Positions 63,947 through 64,000 of a stretch of 64,000 nucleotides of DNA are shown in pieces (the first letter of the stretch is position 1; each line of letters opens with the position of its first letter). The position numbers and the translations under genes are program-made. The stretch lies in assembly GCF_004684085.1 (NCBI RefSeq), contig NZ_SRHZ01000077.1, forward strand, positions 40,077 to 104,076, in the 5' to 3' direction. This stretch comes from Stenotrophomonas maltophilia (GTDB lineage: Bacteria; Pseudomonadota; Gammaproteobacteria; Xanthomonadales; Xanthomonadaceae). The notes under the pieces are model-generated. The model saw nothing but the letters and a program-made list of their open reading frames with translations, had not been told where the DNA came from and did no database searches.

Positions 63947-64000
63947 GGGGTCAGAGCCCCTGCGGGGATCCGACCCCGGGGTCGGATCCCCGCAGGGGCT
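63947..64000. repeat. GGGGTCAG/GGGGTCGG palindromes at the window end
   Basis: 63947-63977 is an imperfect member of the GGGGTCAGATCC family with a shorter stem, GCCCCTGCGGGG. From 63977 a second half, GGGGTCGGATCCCCGCAGG, is its inverse and runs into the window edge, so the structure is incomplete here. Confidence 0.8.

Overview
This is a high-GC gammaproteobacterial chromosome segment of Stenotrophomonas type, very probably the S. maltophilia complex. The assignment rests on a tetR-type gene divergent from a complete RND efflux operon (the smeT-smeDEF arrangement), on the Xanthomonadaceae-like gene complement, and on dozens of short intergenic palindromes headed by GTAG (REP-like, SMAG type), with one matching REP-associated tyrosine transposase. 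Coding density is about 90 %. No rRNA, tRNA, CRISPR array, prophage or full insertion sequence was found. All calls come from reading the sequence; no database search was run.

Layout. 1-3.8 kb: VanZ-like protein, MidA-type methyltransferase, pteridine reductase-like SDR, folK, and an orphan Anbu-type proteasome homologue. 3.8-7.6 kb: a three-gene phosphorelay cluster (histidine kinase, CheY-like regulator, hybrid kinase). 7.8-14.8 kb: BON protein, Gfo/Idh oxidoreductase, 6-phosphogluconate dehydrogenase, a secreted protein with transglutaminase (Tgl)-like catalytic residues coupled to a DUF2242 lipoprotein, and the Prc/Tsp protease. 15.1-31.9 kb: an extended cell-wall and lipoate cluster on the minus strand (mreBCD-mrdA-rodA, a second rodA, mltB-rlpA-dacC, then DUF493-lipB-lipA). 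It is interrupted by a CsgG-like/LpxR-like divergent pair and by a gene-free ~1 kb region. 32-41.9 kb: PfkB kinase, LTA-synthase-like membrane phosphotransferase, HAD phosphatase, M1 aminopeptidase, ubiE, a cytosine-deaminase-like enzyme and small proteins. 42-49.3 kb: RAYT transposase, then smeFED and smeT. 49.4-54.6 kb: hslVU, DUF3079, and xerC-DUF484-dapF-lptM. 54.7-64 kb: DUF454 protein, two S9A peptidases flanking a PLP aminotransferase, a lipocalin, and methionine importer genes metN-metI.

The wall genes form a functional set. MreBCD organises the elongasome, PBP2 and RodA make septation-independent peptidoglycan, and MltB, RlpA and DacC trim it.

The most unusual structures are: (1) a 615-bp symmetric inverted-repeat element at 24104-24718, whose two 226-bp arms keep the same nested hairpins through compensated changes; (2) an isolated perfect FNR-type box just beside it; (3) a secreted Tgl-like protein keeping the Glu-Cys/Glu/His catalytic set; (4) GTAG repeats incorporated in frame into the C-terminus of MreC, and used as stop codons by xerC and the RAYT gene.
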